This document shows, piece after piece, positions 32,952-41,815 of a stretch of DNA of 64,000 nt. The stretch is from an uncultured Eubacteriales bacterium (GTDB lineage Bacteria; Bacillota_A; Clostridia; Oscillospirales; Oscillospiraceae). Position numbers and translations under genes: made by a program. The DNA lies in assembly GCA_900319835.1 (NCBI GenBank), contig ONPY01000001.1:39960-103959 (forward strand). Reading direction: 5' to 3'. The notes under the pieces are model-generated. The model was not told where the DNA came from, searched no databases, and was given only the letters and a program-made list of their open reading frames with translations. Each line of letters begins with the position of its first letter. Positions within the stretch are counted from its first letter, which is position 1.

Positions 32952-35600
32952 TTAGCCGATGCTCTGGACGATGTGGCTGCCGCCCTCGGTCTTGTGTACC
33001 TCCACCTTGGAGGCCAGGTTGTCGTACAGCAGGCCCACATGGGAGATGATGCCCACCATGCCGCTGGAGCGCTGGATGCCGGAGAGCACGTCCAGCGCGT
33101 CGTCGATGGAGTGCTCGTCGAGAGAGCCAAAGCCCTCGTCAATGAAGAGGGTGCCCAGACGGATGCCGCTGCGCTGGGCCGTGGCGCTCAGACCGATGGA
33201 GAGGGCCAGGGACACCAGAAACTTCTCCCCGCCGGAGAGCGTGGCCACGCTCCGCCCCACGTCCTCCGGGGCGCGGGCGTCGTGGATGTAGAGCTCGAGA
33301 CCGCGCTTGTTGCCCTCGCCTTTGGCGTCGGAGCGGTAGAGGCGGTAACGGCCGCCGTGCACCTTCTCCAGCATGCGGTTGGCCTCCCCGATCACCGAGG
33401 AGAACAGCACGCCCAGCACATAGCGCTGCAGCCCGACCCCGCTGTCGCCGCGGAGCACGCGGGCAAAGGCCAGGTCGCTCTCCAGCTGCGCCCGGTCGCG
33501 GGTGAAGCGTTCGTCCATCTGTGTGATCTGTCGCAGCCGCTCCTCCAGGCGGCGGCTCTCATTGGAGAGCGTGGCGCGGGCCCGGTGATAGCGGGCCTCC
33601 TCCTCTTCCAGGGCGAGCGCCTGGGCGCGCAGCGCCTCCGCGTCAGGCTCCTCGAGCCCGGTCAGCGCCGCGGCGCTCTCGGCAAGCTGCCGGGCGTTTT
33701 CCTCCCGGCGGGTGCGGAAAGCCTGCAACTCTTCCCGCAGCCGGTTGCGCTCCCGCGTGTCCAGCATGGCGGAGGCGGCCTCCCCCGGGGAGGCAAAGCC
33801 CTGCTTTTCCAGGGCGGCGGCAAGCTCCAGGGCGGCTGTCCGGGCCGTCTCAGCCGCGCCTTCCGCCTCCCGGCGCGCTTGGCCCAGCCGGGCGGCAGAC
33901 GCGGAGAGCGCGGCGCGGGTCTGGTCTGCCCGCTCGGAACGTGTGCGCAGGATTTCCCGGAAAGCGGCGGTCTCCGCCGTCAAGGTCTTGATCCGCGCCT
34001 CCAGCGCGGCCTGGTCTTCAATCCCGGGGAGCCGGGCGGCAAGCGCGGTCTCCAGCGCCTGACGCGCGGCTGCAGCCGCCCGCTCTGCCGCGTGGCAGGT
34101 CTCGCTCCCGGCAGCCGCGGCGCCTTCCGCCTCTTCGCGGGCGCGGTCGGCAGCGCTCCAGGCGGCCTTCTTTCCCTCAACCGCCTCCTCCAGCAGCCGC
34201 AGCGCCTCCCGGTCCGGGGCGGCCTCGTGCCGCGCGGCCGGATGGGGATGCTGTTTGCTGCCGCAGACCGGGCAGGGGGCGCCGTCTGTCAGCTCCCCGG
34301 CGATCTGCCCGTAGATATCCTCCATATAGCGCCTGCGCCCGTCGGCGCTTTCACGCTCCGCCCGGTCCAGCGCGGCGTATGCCAGGCGGCCCGCCTCGCG
34401 CTTTGTCTCGCAGTCACGCTGCAGCCGCTCCAGGGTCCGGCGGGATTGTTCCAGGGCCTGACCCAGCCGGAGATCCTCACGGCGCAGAGCGGAGAGATTG
34501 GCGTAGGCCTGGCGCTGGTCCCGGCAGCGGAGCAGCAGCGCCTCCTTATCCCGGTTTTCTTCCTCCCGGGCCTGGCATTCATGCAGCAGGGCTTCCGCCT
34601 TTTTCAGCGCCTCCGCCCCGACGCGCATCCCCGCCTCGGCGTCCAGGACCATGTGATCGCGGCGCAGGCGCTCCTTTTCGGCCCGCGCACTCGTTTCCAG
34701 CTCGCCCCGCAGCGCCTCGGCGCGGTCGGCAGTGTGCAGCAGAGCCTCCTTTTCCTCCTCAATCTGCAGCAGAGCCAACAACTGATCCCGGGCCTTTTCC
34801 AGCGCGTGCAGCTGTTCAAAGCGGCGGAGCCGCTCCCGCTGTGTCTCCAGCGCCTGCTTGCGCCCCGGCAGATCAGACGCGGCAAAGCGCCGCTCTGTCT
34901 CTTCGAGATCGGCGCGGCAGGCTTCCGCCTTCTGGGTGAGCGCCGCCAGACTCTCGCAGCCCTCGGCCTGCAGCAGGGCGTCCACGGTCTGCTTCAGGGC
35001 GTCGGAGGCGTCCTTGCGCTCCTTGGCGATGCGGAAGAAGCTCTCGGCAATGCCGCTCCACTTGCGGATGCCGAAGAGGGTGCTGAGGATCTTTTCCTTG
35101 TCCTCCACCCTGGAGGTCAGGAAGCGCTCAAACTGGCCCTGGGGCAGGATCACCACCTGGCGAAACTGCTCATAGTCCAGGCCGATCAGCTCCCGGGCCT
35201 TGTCGCTCATCTCCGCGGCTTTGCAGTTTTCAAACAGCGGCTCGAAAACGCCCGCCGTGTTTTTTCGCAGCAGGCTCTGGAAGGCGCTCAGCTTCAGCCT
35301 CTTGCAGGCAAGGCCCCGCTCAAAGCGGTAGATCTCGCCCTCAATCTCCAGCGTCAGGCGCACATAGGTGTCCGTCCCCCAGGGGCTCTGGCGGCAGCGC
35401 ATGGCCTCCAGATTGTCCCGGTGGTGGCCGCTGCTCATGCCGTAGAGGGCAAAGCACATGGCGTCGAGAATGCTGGTTTTCCCCGCGCCGGTCTCGCCGG
35501 CGATGAGGAAGGGCCCGTCCCGGCCCAGGGTCTCAAAGTCCACCCGCTCCGCCCCGGCAAAGGGGCCGAAGGCCTGCAGCTCCAAGAGCATCGGTCTCAT
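32952..35600 (-). CDS. sbcC: SbcC, DNA double-strand-break repair ATPase
   Basis: 882 residues, somewhat shorter than the 1048 of E. coli. With SbcD it forms a nuclease that processes hairpins and protein-blocked DNA ends. The Walker A GETGAGKTS is near residue 37. Long coiled-coil arms (residues 180-700, rich in Glu, Ala, Arg) meet at the zinc hook CPVCGSKQHP near residue 443. The ABC signature is in LSGGEKFLVSLALS and the Walker B in LFIDEGFGSLDE, near residue 815. The start overlaps the sbcD stop by four bases, so the two are translated together. Confidence 0.96.
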   Translation of the reverse strand: MRPMLLELQAFGPFAGAERVDFETLGRDGPFLIAGETGAGKTSILDAMCFALYGMSSGHHRDNLEAMRCRQSPWGTDTYVRLTLEIEGEIYRFERGLACKRLKLSAFQSLLRKNTAGVFEPLFENCKAAEMSDKARELIGLDYEQFRQVVILPQGQFERFLTSRVEDKEKILSTLFGIRKWSGIAESFFRIAKERKDASDALKQTVDALLQAEGCESLAALTQKAEACRADLEETERRFAASDLPGRKQALETQRERLRRFEQLHALEKARDQLLALLQIEEEKEALLHTADRAEALRGELETSARAEKERLRRDHMVLDAEAGMRVGAEALKKAEALLHECQAREEENRDKEALLLRCRDQRQAYANLSALRREDLRLGQALEQSRRTLERLQRDCETKREAGRLAYAALDRAERESADGRRRYMEDIYGQIAGELTDGAPCPVCGSKQHPHPAARHEAAPDREALRLLEEAVEGKKAAWSAADRAREEAEGAAAAGSETCHAAERAAAAARQALETALAARLPGIEDQAALEARIKTLTAETAAFREILRTRSERADQTRAALSASAARLGQARREAEGAAETARTAALELAAALEKQGFASPGEAASAMLDTRERNRLREELQAFRTRREENARQLAESAAALTGLEEPDAEALRAQALALEEEEARYHRARATLSNESRRLEERLRQITQMDERFTRDRAQLESDLAFARVLRGDSGVGLQRYVLGVLFSSVIGEANRMLEKVHGGRYRLYRSDAKGEGNKRGLELYIHDARAPEDVGRSVATLSGGEKFLVSLALSIGLSATAQRSGIRLGTLFIDEGFGSLDEHSIDDALDVLSGIQRSSGMVGIISHVGLLYDNLASKVEVHKTEGGSHIVQSIG

Positions 35601-36739
35601 GCCTGCACGCTCCTTTCATAGTCCGCCTCCGCCTCGGAAAACAGTGCGAGCAGATGTTCGTCGGGGCTCAGCCCCGCGCAGTCCTCACAGAAACGGCGGA
35701 AGATGGATTGAGGATCGTCCGCCTCACGCTCCAGTTCCTCCAGCGTCATGCGCACGCCCGCGTCCTCGCGGTCGTAGCTCAGGCCGCTGGCTTCCAGCAG
35801 CAGAGGATAGGTCTCCCGCAGGGAGGCCATGGCCTCAAGCCCCACATAGCGGTCGGTGATCCGGGCGCGGACATAGCCCCGGCGCTGGGCGTCGCTGAGC
35901 CCCGCGGCGGAGAGCACCTGCTCGTATGTCCCCTCCACGCTGGTCCGCTCATGCAGGGCGGGCAGGGGGATGATCTTCCGCTCCAGGGTCTCGGTATCCA
36001 GGAGCGTCACACTTTTTTCCTGGCTCTCCTCACTGCCGAAGGCGTATTTCATGGGAGTGCCGCTGTAGCGGATGTGCGCCCCGACATCCTGCGGGCCGTG
36101 GAGATGGCCCAGGGCCACATAGTCAAAGCCCTCAAAGACCCCGCGGCCCACGGCGGCGGCCCGGCCTACCTCGGCGGCCCGGTCGGAGAGGCAGGTCTCC
36201 GCGTCCACCAGGAAAGCGTGGGCCAGCAGGATCTGCCTCCGGCCGGGAACAAAGCGGGCGCGGACAGAGTCCAGCACCACCCGGAAGGCGTCCTCCATGG
36301 AGTCGATCTCCTCGGCGCTCTCGGGAAAGACGGCCCTGGCCTTCTCGGTGGTAAACCAGGGCAGCAGCCAGACGTCCGCCCCGCCGAGGGAGATGCGCTC
36401 CACATCCCGCGTCAGCTCCCCCGCGACGTGGAGCCCGGCCTTTTTCAGCAGGCTCCGGCAGGCAGCAAGGCGCGCGGCGTTGTCGTGGTTGCCGGCGATG
36501 ACCAGCATGGGAACGCCCAGCCGGTCGCAGATCTCGGTCACAGCCTCGTCATAGAGCTTCATGGCCCCGGCGCCGGGCACCGAGCGGTCAAACACGTCCC
36601 CGGCCAGCATCAGCGCGTCCACGCGCTCTTCCTCAATGACGCGGCAGATTTCCCGGAGGAAGAAGCGCTGGTCCTCCTCGAGACTGCGGGTCTGAAAGCT
36701 CATCCCCAGGTGCCAGTCCGAGCTGTGCAGAAGTTTCAC
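35597..36739 (-). CDS. sbcD: SbcD, Mre11-like exonuclease subunit
   Basis: 380 residues. A two-metal phosphoesterase domain carries SSDWHLGM (residues 5-12), AGDVFDRS, GNHDNAARL and, further on, HAFL and GHLHGPQ, the complete metal-binding set. The C-terminal capping domain contacts SbcC. It lies upstream of sbcC and overlaps it by four bases, the usual sbcDC order. A promoter with TTTACA and TACAAT lies on the minus strand at 36773-36801. Nothing atypical was seen. Confidence 0.96.
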   Translation of the reverse strand: MKLLHSSDWHLGMSFQTRSLEEDQRFFLREICRVIEEERVDALMLAGDVFDRSVPGAGAMKLYDEAVTEICDRLGVPMLVIAGNHDNAARLAACRSLLKKAGLHVAGELTRDVERISLGGADVWLLPWFTTEKARAVFPESAEEIDSMEDAFRVVLDSVRARFVPGRRQILLAHAFLVDAETCLSDRAAEVGRAAAVGRGVFEGFDYVALGHLHGPQDVGAHIRYSGTPMKYAFGSEESQEKSVTLLDTETLERKIIPLPALHERTSVEGTYEQVLSAAGLSDAQRRGYVRARITDRYVGLEAMASLRETYPLLLEASGLSYDREDAGVRMTLEELEREADDPQSIFRRFCEDCAGLSPDEHLLALFSEAEADYERSVQA

Positions 36740-36772
36740 GGTCTCACCCTCTTTTGGCTTCTCTTTGGGCCG

Positions 36773-36801
36773 ATTGTACCATTTTTGCCCCGCGTTGTAA
36801 A
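36773..36801 (-). promoter_or_regulatory. sbcDC promoter
   Basis: Minus strand: TTTACA (36796-36801), 17-base spacer, TACAAT (36773-36778), 34 bases ahead of the sbcD start. Confidence 0.7.
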
Positions 36802-36807
36802 CGCGAA

Positions 36808-36832
36808 CGCGCCGCCCCCTGGGGACGGCGCG
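36808..36832. terminator. GC-rich hairpin after the 36848 gene
   Basis: Arms CGCGCCGCCCCC and GGGGACGGCGCG with one mismatch. It lies just downstream of the minus-strand peptidase-like gene. No clear T-run. Confidence 0.5.
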
Positions 36833-36847
36833 CTTTGAACGGATCGG

Positions 36848-37339
36848 TTATTCCAGCGTGAACACGGACACATACTGGCTGACGCCCACATGGCTCTGGA
36901 AGAACATCTCCATGGAGCAGACAAAGTCCTCCAAGCCGTCGTTGACGTTGAAGAAGCGAAAGACCTCCCCCTGCCGGATAAAGGAGATGAAGTGGGGGAT
37001 GCCGGCCTCCGAGTAGCGCAGGATGCCCATGCGGCTTTTCAGCGCGGCCTGGAGCGCGGCCTTGCGCCCGCTGGTCTCGCGCATGTCGGGCATGTACTTT
37101 CTCAGATAGGCCCGCATCACGTTCATGGTGGTGGGGCCGGGGACGTGGAGGCGGTGCATGCCGTCCATCTCCCTGAGCACCTCTTCAAAGGGGACGTCCT
37201 GCCCCAGCGCGTGGCGGATGTTGTAGGCGGCGATCCAGCCGCAGCCGTTGTCGCTGGCCGGGATGGTGCGGTATTCGTAATCCTCGAAGCAATCCTGATC
37301 GGCGATGAAGCCGTCGGGGGTAAAGCCTTTGGTTTCCAA
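36848..37339 (-). CDS. Papain-like (C39-type) cysteine peptidase-like protein
   Basis: 163 residues from a TTG at 37339. The segment ASDNGCGWIAAYNIRHALG contains a candidate catalytic Cys, then GIPHFISFIRQ a candidate His and FFNVNDG an Asn, an order and spacing like C39/papain-fold peptidases. No signal peptide is seen, so it should be cytosolic. The TTG is chosen because it lies 14 bases after the stop of the upstream WYL regulator gene, with AAAGGA ahead of it. Co-transcription with the regulator suggests they act together. Substrate unknown, and an inactive fold with conserved residues is possible. Confidence 0.6.
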   Translation of the reverse strand: METKGFTPDGFIADQDCFEDYEYRTIPASDNGCGWIAAYNIRHALGQDVPFEEVLREMDGMHRLHVPGPTTMNVMRAYLRKYMPDMRETSGRKAALQAALKSRMGILRYSEAGIPHFISFIRQGEVFRFFNVNDGLEDFVCSMEMFFQSHVGVSQYVSVFTLE

Positions 37340-37353
37340 TGGTCGTCTGTCCT

Positions 37354-38337
37354 TTATTCGTAGAGTGTGAGCAGCGCCTTCAGCTGGCGGCAAAAGCCCT
37401 CGCGCACCTCGGGGGGATCCAGGATCTCGACCCGGGTGCCGAAGGGGGTGAGCCAGGCGTAAAACTGTGGGGAGACCACCACGTCCACCGTGACGGTGAA
37501 GGCGTCGTCCCCCTCGGGGATCATGCTCACGTCCTCCCCGAAGCGGTCGATGACGGGGTCGGCCAGGGAGGCGTCGCAGCGCAGGCGCACCCGCTTTTCC
37601 TCCCCGGTGAACATGTTGAAGACCTTGGTGGTGTAGGTGGACATATCCGTCGCGGCAAAGACCTCCTTGCCCCGGCGGGGGCCTTCGGCGCTGGTGATGC
37701 GGGTCATGCGGTCGACGCGGTAGTGGCGCATGCTCTCGTGCTCGGCGCTGTAGGCCAGCAGATAGTAGTTCTGGTCCACCCAGATCAGCGCGAAGGGGCT
37801 GACCTCATGCAGCCTGCCGGCGTGGCGCAGCTCCTTCTGCTTGCGGGTGTTGTACTGAAAGTACTGAAAGCGCAGCAGGCGGTCGCCCGCAATCGCCTCG
37901 GAGATCTTGTCCACATTGATGTAGACGCTCTCGTTCATGGCCTTGACGCGGTTGCGCACATAGACCTGACGGCTGAGCAGCCGCGCCTCGTGCCGGGAGC
38001 AGAGGCCCTCCAGCTTCGTGATGAGCTGGGCGGTTTTGCGGCGGGTGATGAAGTTGGAGGACTGCACCATGTCCACCAGCAGCTTGACCTCCTGCAGCTC
38101 GAAGTCCCGGCTTGCGAGGGAATAGTTGCCGTTGTCGGAGACGATGTCCAGCCCGTAGCCGTCGGCGCCCAGGGTGGCCAGATCGTCATAGAGACTCTTG
38201 CGCTCGGCGGAGACGCCGCGCCCCTCCAGATGGGCGATCATCTGCCGGACGGTGGCGCTGTGCTTATCGTCGGTCTCCCGCAGCAGGAAGTCGCGCAGGT
38301 AGAGCAGCTTGAGCTTCTGGCCGGAGGATTTGGGCAC
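37354..38337 (-). CDS. WYL-domain transcriptional regulator
   Basis: 327 residues. An N-terminal winged helix (KLKLLYLRDFLLRETDDKHS, then VSAERKSLYDDLATLG) precedes a WYL domain around residues 150-215 (LLRFQYFQYN, PFALIWVDQNYYLLAY, MRHYRVDRM). WYL proteins sense small ligands or nucleic acids and often control defence or stress genes. It starts at GTG 38337 with GGGAGG upstream and ends 14 bases before the peptidase-like gene, which it may control. A dispersed repeat lies upstream. Confidence 0.9.
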   Translation of the reverse strand: MPKSSGQKLKLLYLRDFLLRETDDKHSATVRQMIAHLEGRGVSAERKSLYDDLATLGADGYGLDIVSDNGNYSLASRDFELQEVKLLVDMVQSSNFITRRKTAQLITKLEGLCSRHEARLLSRQVYVRNRVKAMNESVYINVDKISEAIAGDRLLRFQYFQYNTRKQKELRHAGRLHEVSPFALIWVDQNYYLLAYSAEHESMRHYRVDRMTRITSAEGPRRGKEVFAATDMSTYTTKVFNMFTGEEKRVRLRCDASLADPVIDRFGEDVSMIPEGDDAFTVTVDVVVSPQFYAWLTPFGTRVEILDPPEVREGFCRQLKALLTLYE

Positions 38338-38409
38338 GGAGAACGCCTCCCTTCCACAAGATAGGTCCCATCATACCGCGGCGGCGGGAAAAAGTCCAGA
38401 GGGAAAACA

Positions 38410-38490
38410 AAGGCGTTGTCTCAAAGCAGCTTCGATTGCCAATGAGAGGCAACACCTCTTTCCTTTGTCGGTAATGGTTGAAAAAGGAAC
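38410..38490 (+). repeat. Dispersed repeat, family C (second copy)
   Basis: AAGGCGTTGTCTCAAA ... GAGAGGCAAC.CCTCTTTCCTTTG ... GGTTGAAAAAGGAAC, about 80 bases, matching 31464-31543 with scattered differences concentrated in the loop. Confidence 0.8.
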
Positions 38491-38579
38491 TCGGCAGCTT
38501 CAGTTGGCGCCCTGCTTCATACAGGGTGTCCTCTTCCTGCTTTTGCCTGTGCTTCACAACCTGATAACATGCCCCGGTC

Positions 38580-39461
38580 TCACTCCGCGATGAAATCCAT
38601 GAACCTGGCCGCGGCCGCCGTGGGGGAGACCGCCCGCAGCGTACACATCGCCACCGCCCGGGGCGGCAGGGCAAAATCCGTCTTCAGCGGCAGGATCACC
38701 CCGCGGCTCAGCCCGGACTGAGAAAACTCCTCCGTCACACAGGCCACCCCCAGGCCGATGCGGGCCAGGGAGATCAGCAGGTTGTGGCTGCCCAGTTCGA
38801 TCTCCGGCTCGATCTCGATTCCGTGCTCGCGGAAGCAGCGCTCCAGATACAGGCGGGAGCTGGCCTTGCGCTCCAGCAGGATCAGCGGAAAGGCCGCGAT
38901 CTCGGCCATGCTGTAGGCCCGCTCAAAATCGCAGGGGTACTCCGGCGAGGCCACAAAGACCATGTGCGTGTCGAGACAGCGGCGCACGTCGTAGACGCTC
39001 TCGTCCTGCATCTCGCTGGCAAAGGCCACGTCCACCTGCCCGGCATGCAGAAGGTCGAGCACCATGCGTGAGGTGCCGTTGAGAATGCGGATGCGGATAT
39101 CCGGGTAGGCCTTGTGGAAGGCCTCGAGCTTTGGCAGCAGGTAGGTCTTGGTGACGGTGTCGCTGGCTCCGATGGTCAGCTCCCCGGCCAGCAGCTCCCG
39201 TACCTGGGAGAGCTTTTCCTCGCCGCTCTCCAAAAGGCCCAGGCCCCGCCGGACGTACTCCAGCAGCAGCTTTCCCTCGCCTGTCAGCGTCACGCCCCGG
39301 GACCCCCGGGAAAACAGCCGGATCTGCAGCTGCTCCTCCAGCTGGCGGATGGACTGGCTCACCGCCGGCTGCGAGATGTAGAGCTCCTGGGCCGCCGCGG
39401 AGATGTTCCCCTTCTCCGCCACCGCCCGGAACACGCGATAGAGCTCCAGCTTGACCGCCAT
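38580..39461 (-). CDS. LysR-family transcriptional regulator
   Basis: 293 residues from the ATG 39461 behind AGGAGGGGAG. The winged helix-turn-helix includes ELYRVFRAVAEKGNISAAAQ and LYISQPAVSQSIRQLEEQL, followed by a periplasmic-binding-type effector domain (TIGASDTVTKTYLLPKL). It resembles the CysL/YwfK-like group by general layout only. Divergent from the secreted InlB-repeat gene at 39650, with promoters facing away from each other in the 188-base gap. It is a plausible regulator of that gene. Confidence 0.9.
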   Translation of the reverse strand: MAVKLELYRVFRAVAEKGNISAAAQELYISQPAVSQSIRQLEEQLQIRLFSRGSRGVTLTGEGKLLLEYVRRGLGLLESGEEKLSQVRELLAGELTIGASDTVTKTYLLPKLEAFHKAYPDIRIRILNGTSRMVLDLLHAGQVDVAFASEMQDESVYDVRRCLDTHMVFVASPEYPCDFERAYSMAEIAAFPLILLERKASSRLYLERCFREHGIEIEPEIELGSHNLLISLARIGLGVACVTEEFSQSGLSRGVILPLKTDFALPPRAVAMCTLRAVSPTAAAARFMDFIAE

Positions 39462-39515
39462 GTACTCCCCTCCTGTTATTCGAAAATGTGATAACACTCT
39501 CGCTTGAGATAAGTC

Positions 39516-39605
39516 ATTATAATATGTTTTTCTGCGGCCTTCAACAGAAAAGCCGTTGTTTTTCTGCCGCGGGCATTGAACAGGGCCGGGTTTTCGCGGT
39601 ATAAT
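39516..39605. promoter_or_regulatory. Divergent promoters between LysR and secreted-protein genes
   Basis: Minus: TTGAAG (39539-39544), 17-base spacer, TATAAT (39516-39521). Plus: TTGAAC (39576-39581), 18-base spacer, TATAAT (39600-39605). Confidence 0.65.
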
Positions 39606-39649
39606 GGACCATCTTCCGCCGGCAGGGCGGGCAAGAGGGAGGGGACAGG

Positions 39650-41050
39650 ATGCAGAGAGCGTGCCGCGTGCTGGCAGGCATTTTGCTGTCGCTATGTCTG
39701 CTGCCGCCCCTGAGGGCCCATGCCCGGGATGTGGATTACGAGTGCGCCATGTTCCCCGCGTCCGTCCTCGAGGTCTCCCAGATCCCCTACGGCAACTACT
39801 CCCACGCCGAGGTTATGGCCACGGACATTCTCCCGGAGGGGGATGTCTTTGCCCCCTTCACCGGCCAAATCGTCCACATGGACAGCAGCTACGGCTATGT
39901 GGTGCTGCAGAGTCTGGACAAGGTCCACTGGGCCGACGGGTCACTGGACTACATGTCCGTGGGCTTCATGCACGACAACGACACCAGCGACCTGCAGACC
40001 GGCCAGATTATCCGGCAGGGCACACCCTTTTACCAGGCCGGGATGCGCTCCCCGGACGGCTATGTCACCGCGCCGCACGTCCACCTTGTGGTCATCCGCG
40101 GCAAGGCCGAGGGGCTCTCCAATCCCTTCCGGGGGACGGATTTCCCCTTTGACGCCTTTTTCCTTTCGGAGGACACCGAGATCATCATCGAGGGCTGGGC
40201 CGCCGAGACCCGCTACTGTCTGCGCAACCACGCGCCCACCGACTACAGCGGGCTCTGGGTCTCCATCGACAGCTTCGGCTCCTACCCCATCCGCTATGAC
40301 CCCAACGGCGGCGAGGGCGAGATCCCCGGCCGCTTCAAGACCGGCGGGGTGGATGTGGTGCTCAGCAACGGGGCGGCCCTGCGGCGGGACGGCTACGCGC
40401 TCATCGGCTGGAGCGAGCAGCCCGGCCTCAACGCCCTGGACTACGCCCCCGGCGCGGTCTATACCGAGGACCGCGCCCTGACTCTCTACGCCGTGTGGGA
40501 GCCGCTGGAGTTTTGCGTGCGCTTTCTCCCCGACGGCGGGGAGGGCGGCGGCAGCGAGATTTTGTCCACCGGCGCGCCGCTGACACTGCCGGAGACCCTG
40601 GCGCGGACCGGCCACCTTCTGCGCGGCTGGCAGCTCGAGCGCGGCGACGGGCTCTGGTACGCCGAGGGCGGCTGGCAGGAGGGGCCGGATGCCGCGGCGG
40701 TCTTTGCCCCCGGCGCGCGCCTGACGCTGGAAGCGGACTGGCCCGCCGGATATGACGGGGACTTCTTCGCCTTTCACGCGCTCTGGGCGCCCAATCGCTA
40801 CACCGTGCGCTACGCGCCCGGTCTGAAGGGGCTTGCGAGGCTTCTGGTGCGGGGTGAGACGCCTGAGTCTTATCACGTCTACGGTGAGGCGGCCCCCCTC
40901 TCCCCCTGCGGCTTTTCCCTCTGGGGCCGCCGCTGCACCGGCTGGAGCACGGAGCCCGGCGGCGGTCGGTTCTTCCCGGCGGGCGAGCCGGTTTTGAACC
41001 TCTGCGACGAGCCCGACGGCCTTGTCACCCTCTATGCCGTCTGGGAATAA
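39650..41050 (+). CDS. Secreted protein with M23-like domain and InlB B-repeats
   Basis: 466 residues. A signal peptide (residues 1-25, RVLAGILLSLCLLPPLRAHA) is followed by a LytM/M23-like domain (about residues 50-180) with APFTGQIVHMDSSYGYVV and APHVHLVVI. The first His of the usual HxxxD zinc motif is not obvious, so activity is doubtful. Three InlB/Flg_new-type repeats come next (YDPNGGEGE, LTLYAVWEP, VTLYAVWE). There is no LPxTG or membrane anchor at the C-terminus. Such proteins in gut Clostridia are usually secreted wall-associated adhesins. It ends at a strong terminator shared with the convergent signal peptidase gene. Confidence 0.75.
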   Translation: MQRACRVLAGILLSLCLLPPLRAHARDVDYECAMFPASVLEVSQIPYGNYSHAEVMATDILPEGDVFAPFTGQIVHMDSSYGYVVLQSLDKVHWADGSLDYMSVGFMHDNDTSDLQTGQIIRQGTPFYQAGMRSPDGYVTAPHVHLVVIRGKAEGLSNPFRGTDFPFDAFFLSEDTEIIIEGWAAETRYCLRNHAPTDYSGLWVSIDSFGSYPIRYDPNGGEGEIPGRFKTGGVDVVLSNGAALRRDGYALIGWSEQPGLNALDYAPGAVYTEDRALTLYAVWEPLEFCVRFLPDGGEGGGSEILSTGAPLTLPETLARTGHLLRGWQLERGDGLWYAEGGWQEGPDAAAVFAPGARLTLEADWPAGYDGDFFAFHALWAPNRYTVRYAPGLKGLARLLVRGETPESYHVYGEAAPLSPCGFSLWGRRCTGWSTEPGGGRFFPAGEPVLNLCDEPDGLVTLYAVWE

Positions 41051-41080
41051 AAAAAGAACCTCCGAAGAGGTCCTTTTTTT
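41049..41080. terminator. Bidirectional terminator
   Basis: Arms AAAAAAAGAACCTC and GAGGTCCTTTTTTT with one mismatch. It serves the convergent genes on both sides. Confidence 0.85.
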
Positions 41081-41579
41081 ATCCCAGCACTTTTCCCAGA
41101 ATATCCGCCCGGGTCAGCAGTCCCAGGGTGCGCGAGTCGGTGGAGATCTCCCGCAGATCGCCCAGGACGAAGTATTCCCCCTGCCGCAGCAGCGCCGGGT
41201 AGCTCATCCCGTCCTCGGTCGGCTCCGTGCGGGTGATGGTGTAATTGCCGCGCTCGGTCATGCCGTTGATGTAGACCGCGCCGCCGCGCAGCTCCACCGT
41301 GTCTCCGGCCACCGCGATGACGCGGCGCAGCACGGCTTTGCCGTTTTCAAGCCGCAGCACGACCACGTCGCCCCGCTTGTAGCTCGAGGCCAGACGGAAG
41401 AAGAGGACCGGCCGTCCCCTGGCATACTCCGGCTCCATGGCGCTGTCCCCTGCCGCGGCCAGCCCCAGCACGAAGCCGAAGGTCACCAGCAAAAGCACCA
41501 CAAGGCCGATGCACAGCCGGATCCTGCGGATCACGCCAATGTGATCTCTGTCATACCGTCCCGTTTTCCCGTTTGTCAT
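41079..41579 (-). CDS. Signal peptidase I-like protein with atypical catalytic lysine site
   Basis: 166 residues, one membrane helix (residues 22-45), then an extracellular S26 domain. The conserved boxes are recognisable: GDSAMEP (box with the catalytic Ser), YKRGDVVVLR, VLRRVIAVAGDTVE, and GDLREISTDSR. In typical enzymes the third box is KR(V/I)I with the general-base Lys. Here the aligned residue appears to be Arg, and the Ser box has an extra Ala before Met. So the protein may have altered activity or act as an assembly factor. The ATG 41579 is used. Neighbour: a convergent secreted InlB-repeat protein. Confidence 0.75.
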   Translation of the reverse strand: MTNGKTGRYDRDHIGVIRRIRLCIGLVVLLLVTFGFVLGLAAAGDSAMEPEYARGRPVLFFRLASSYKRGDVVVLRLENGKAVLRRVIAVAGDTVELRGGAVYINGMTERGNYTITRTEPTEDGMSYPALLRQGEYFVLGDLREISTDSRTLGLLTRADILGKVLG

Positions 41580-41726
41580 ACTGCACCCCAAGTTTGTCCG
41601 TGTTTTCTTTATCTTAGCATGTCCGCCCGGAAAAAGAAAGCTCTGCGGCGGGAAATCCGGGGGATTTTTTCTGCCATTTTTTCCCGGCTTTTGCTGCCTG
41701 TTTTTGCCGCTGTCGCGGAAAGCCTG

Positions 41727-41755
41727 TTTACAGTCGGAGAATAATTTGATAAAAT
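41727..41755 (+). promoter_or_regulatory. Promoter of the branching-enzyme gene
   Basis: TTTACA (41727-41732), 17-base spacer, TAAAAT (41750-41755). Confidence 0.65.
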
Positions 41756-41815
41756 GAAGCCAGTCTCCCCCGGCCGTGACGCGCCGGGCAGCAGACAGAG
41801 GAAGGGGGACACACT

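Noticed and set aside
32946..35621. 891-residue frame opposite sbcC
   Set aside because: Shadow of sbcC, which has Walker A, zinc hook, ABC signature and Walker B.
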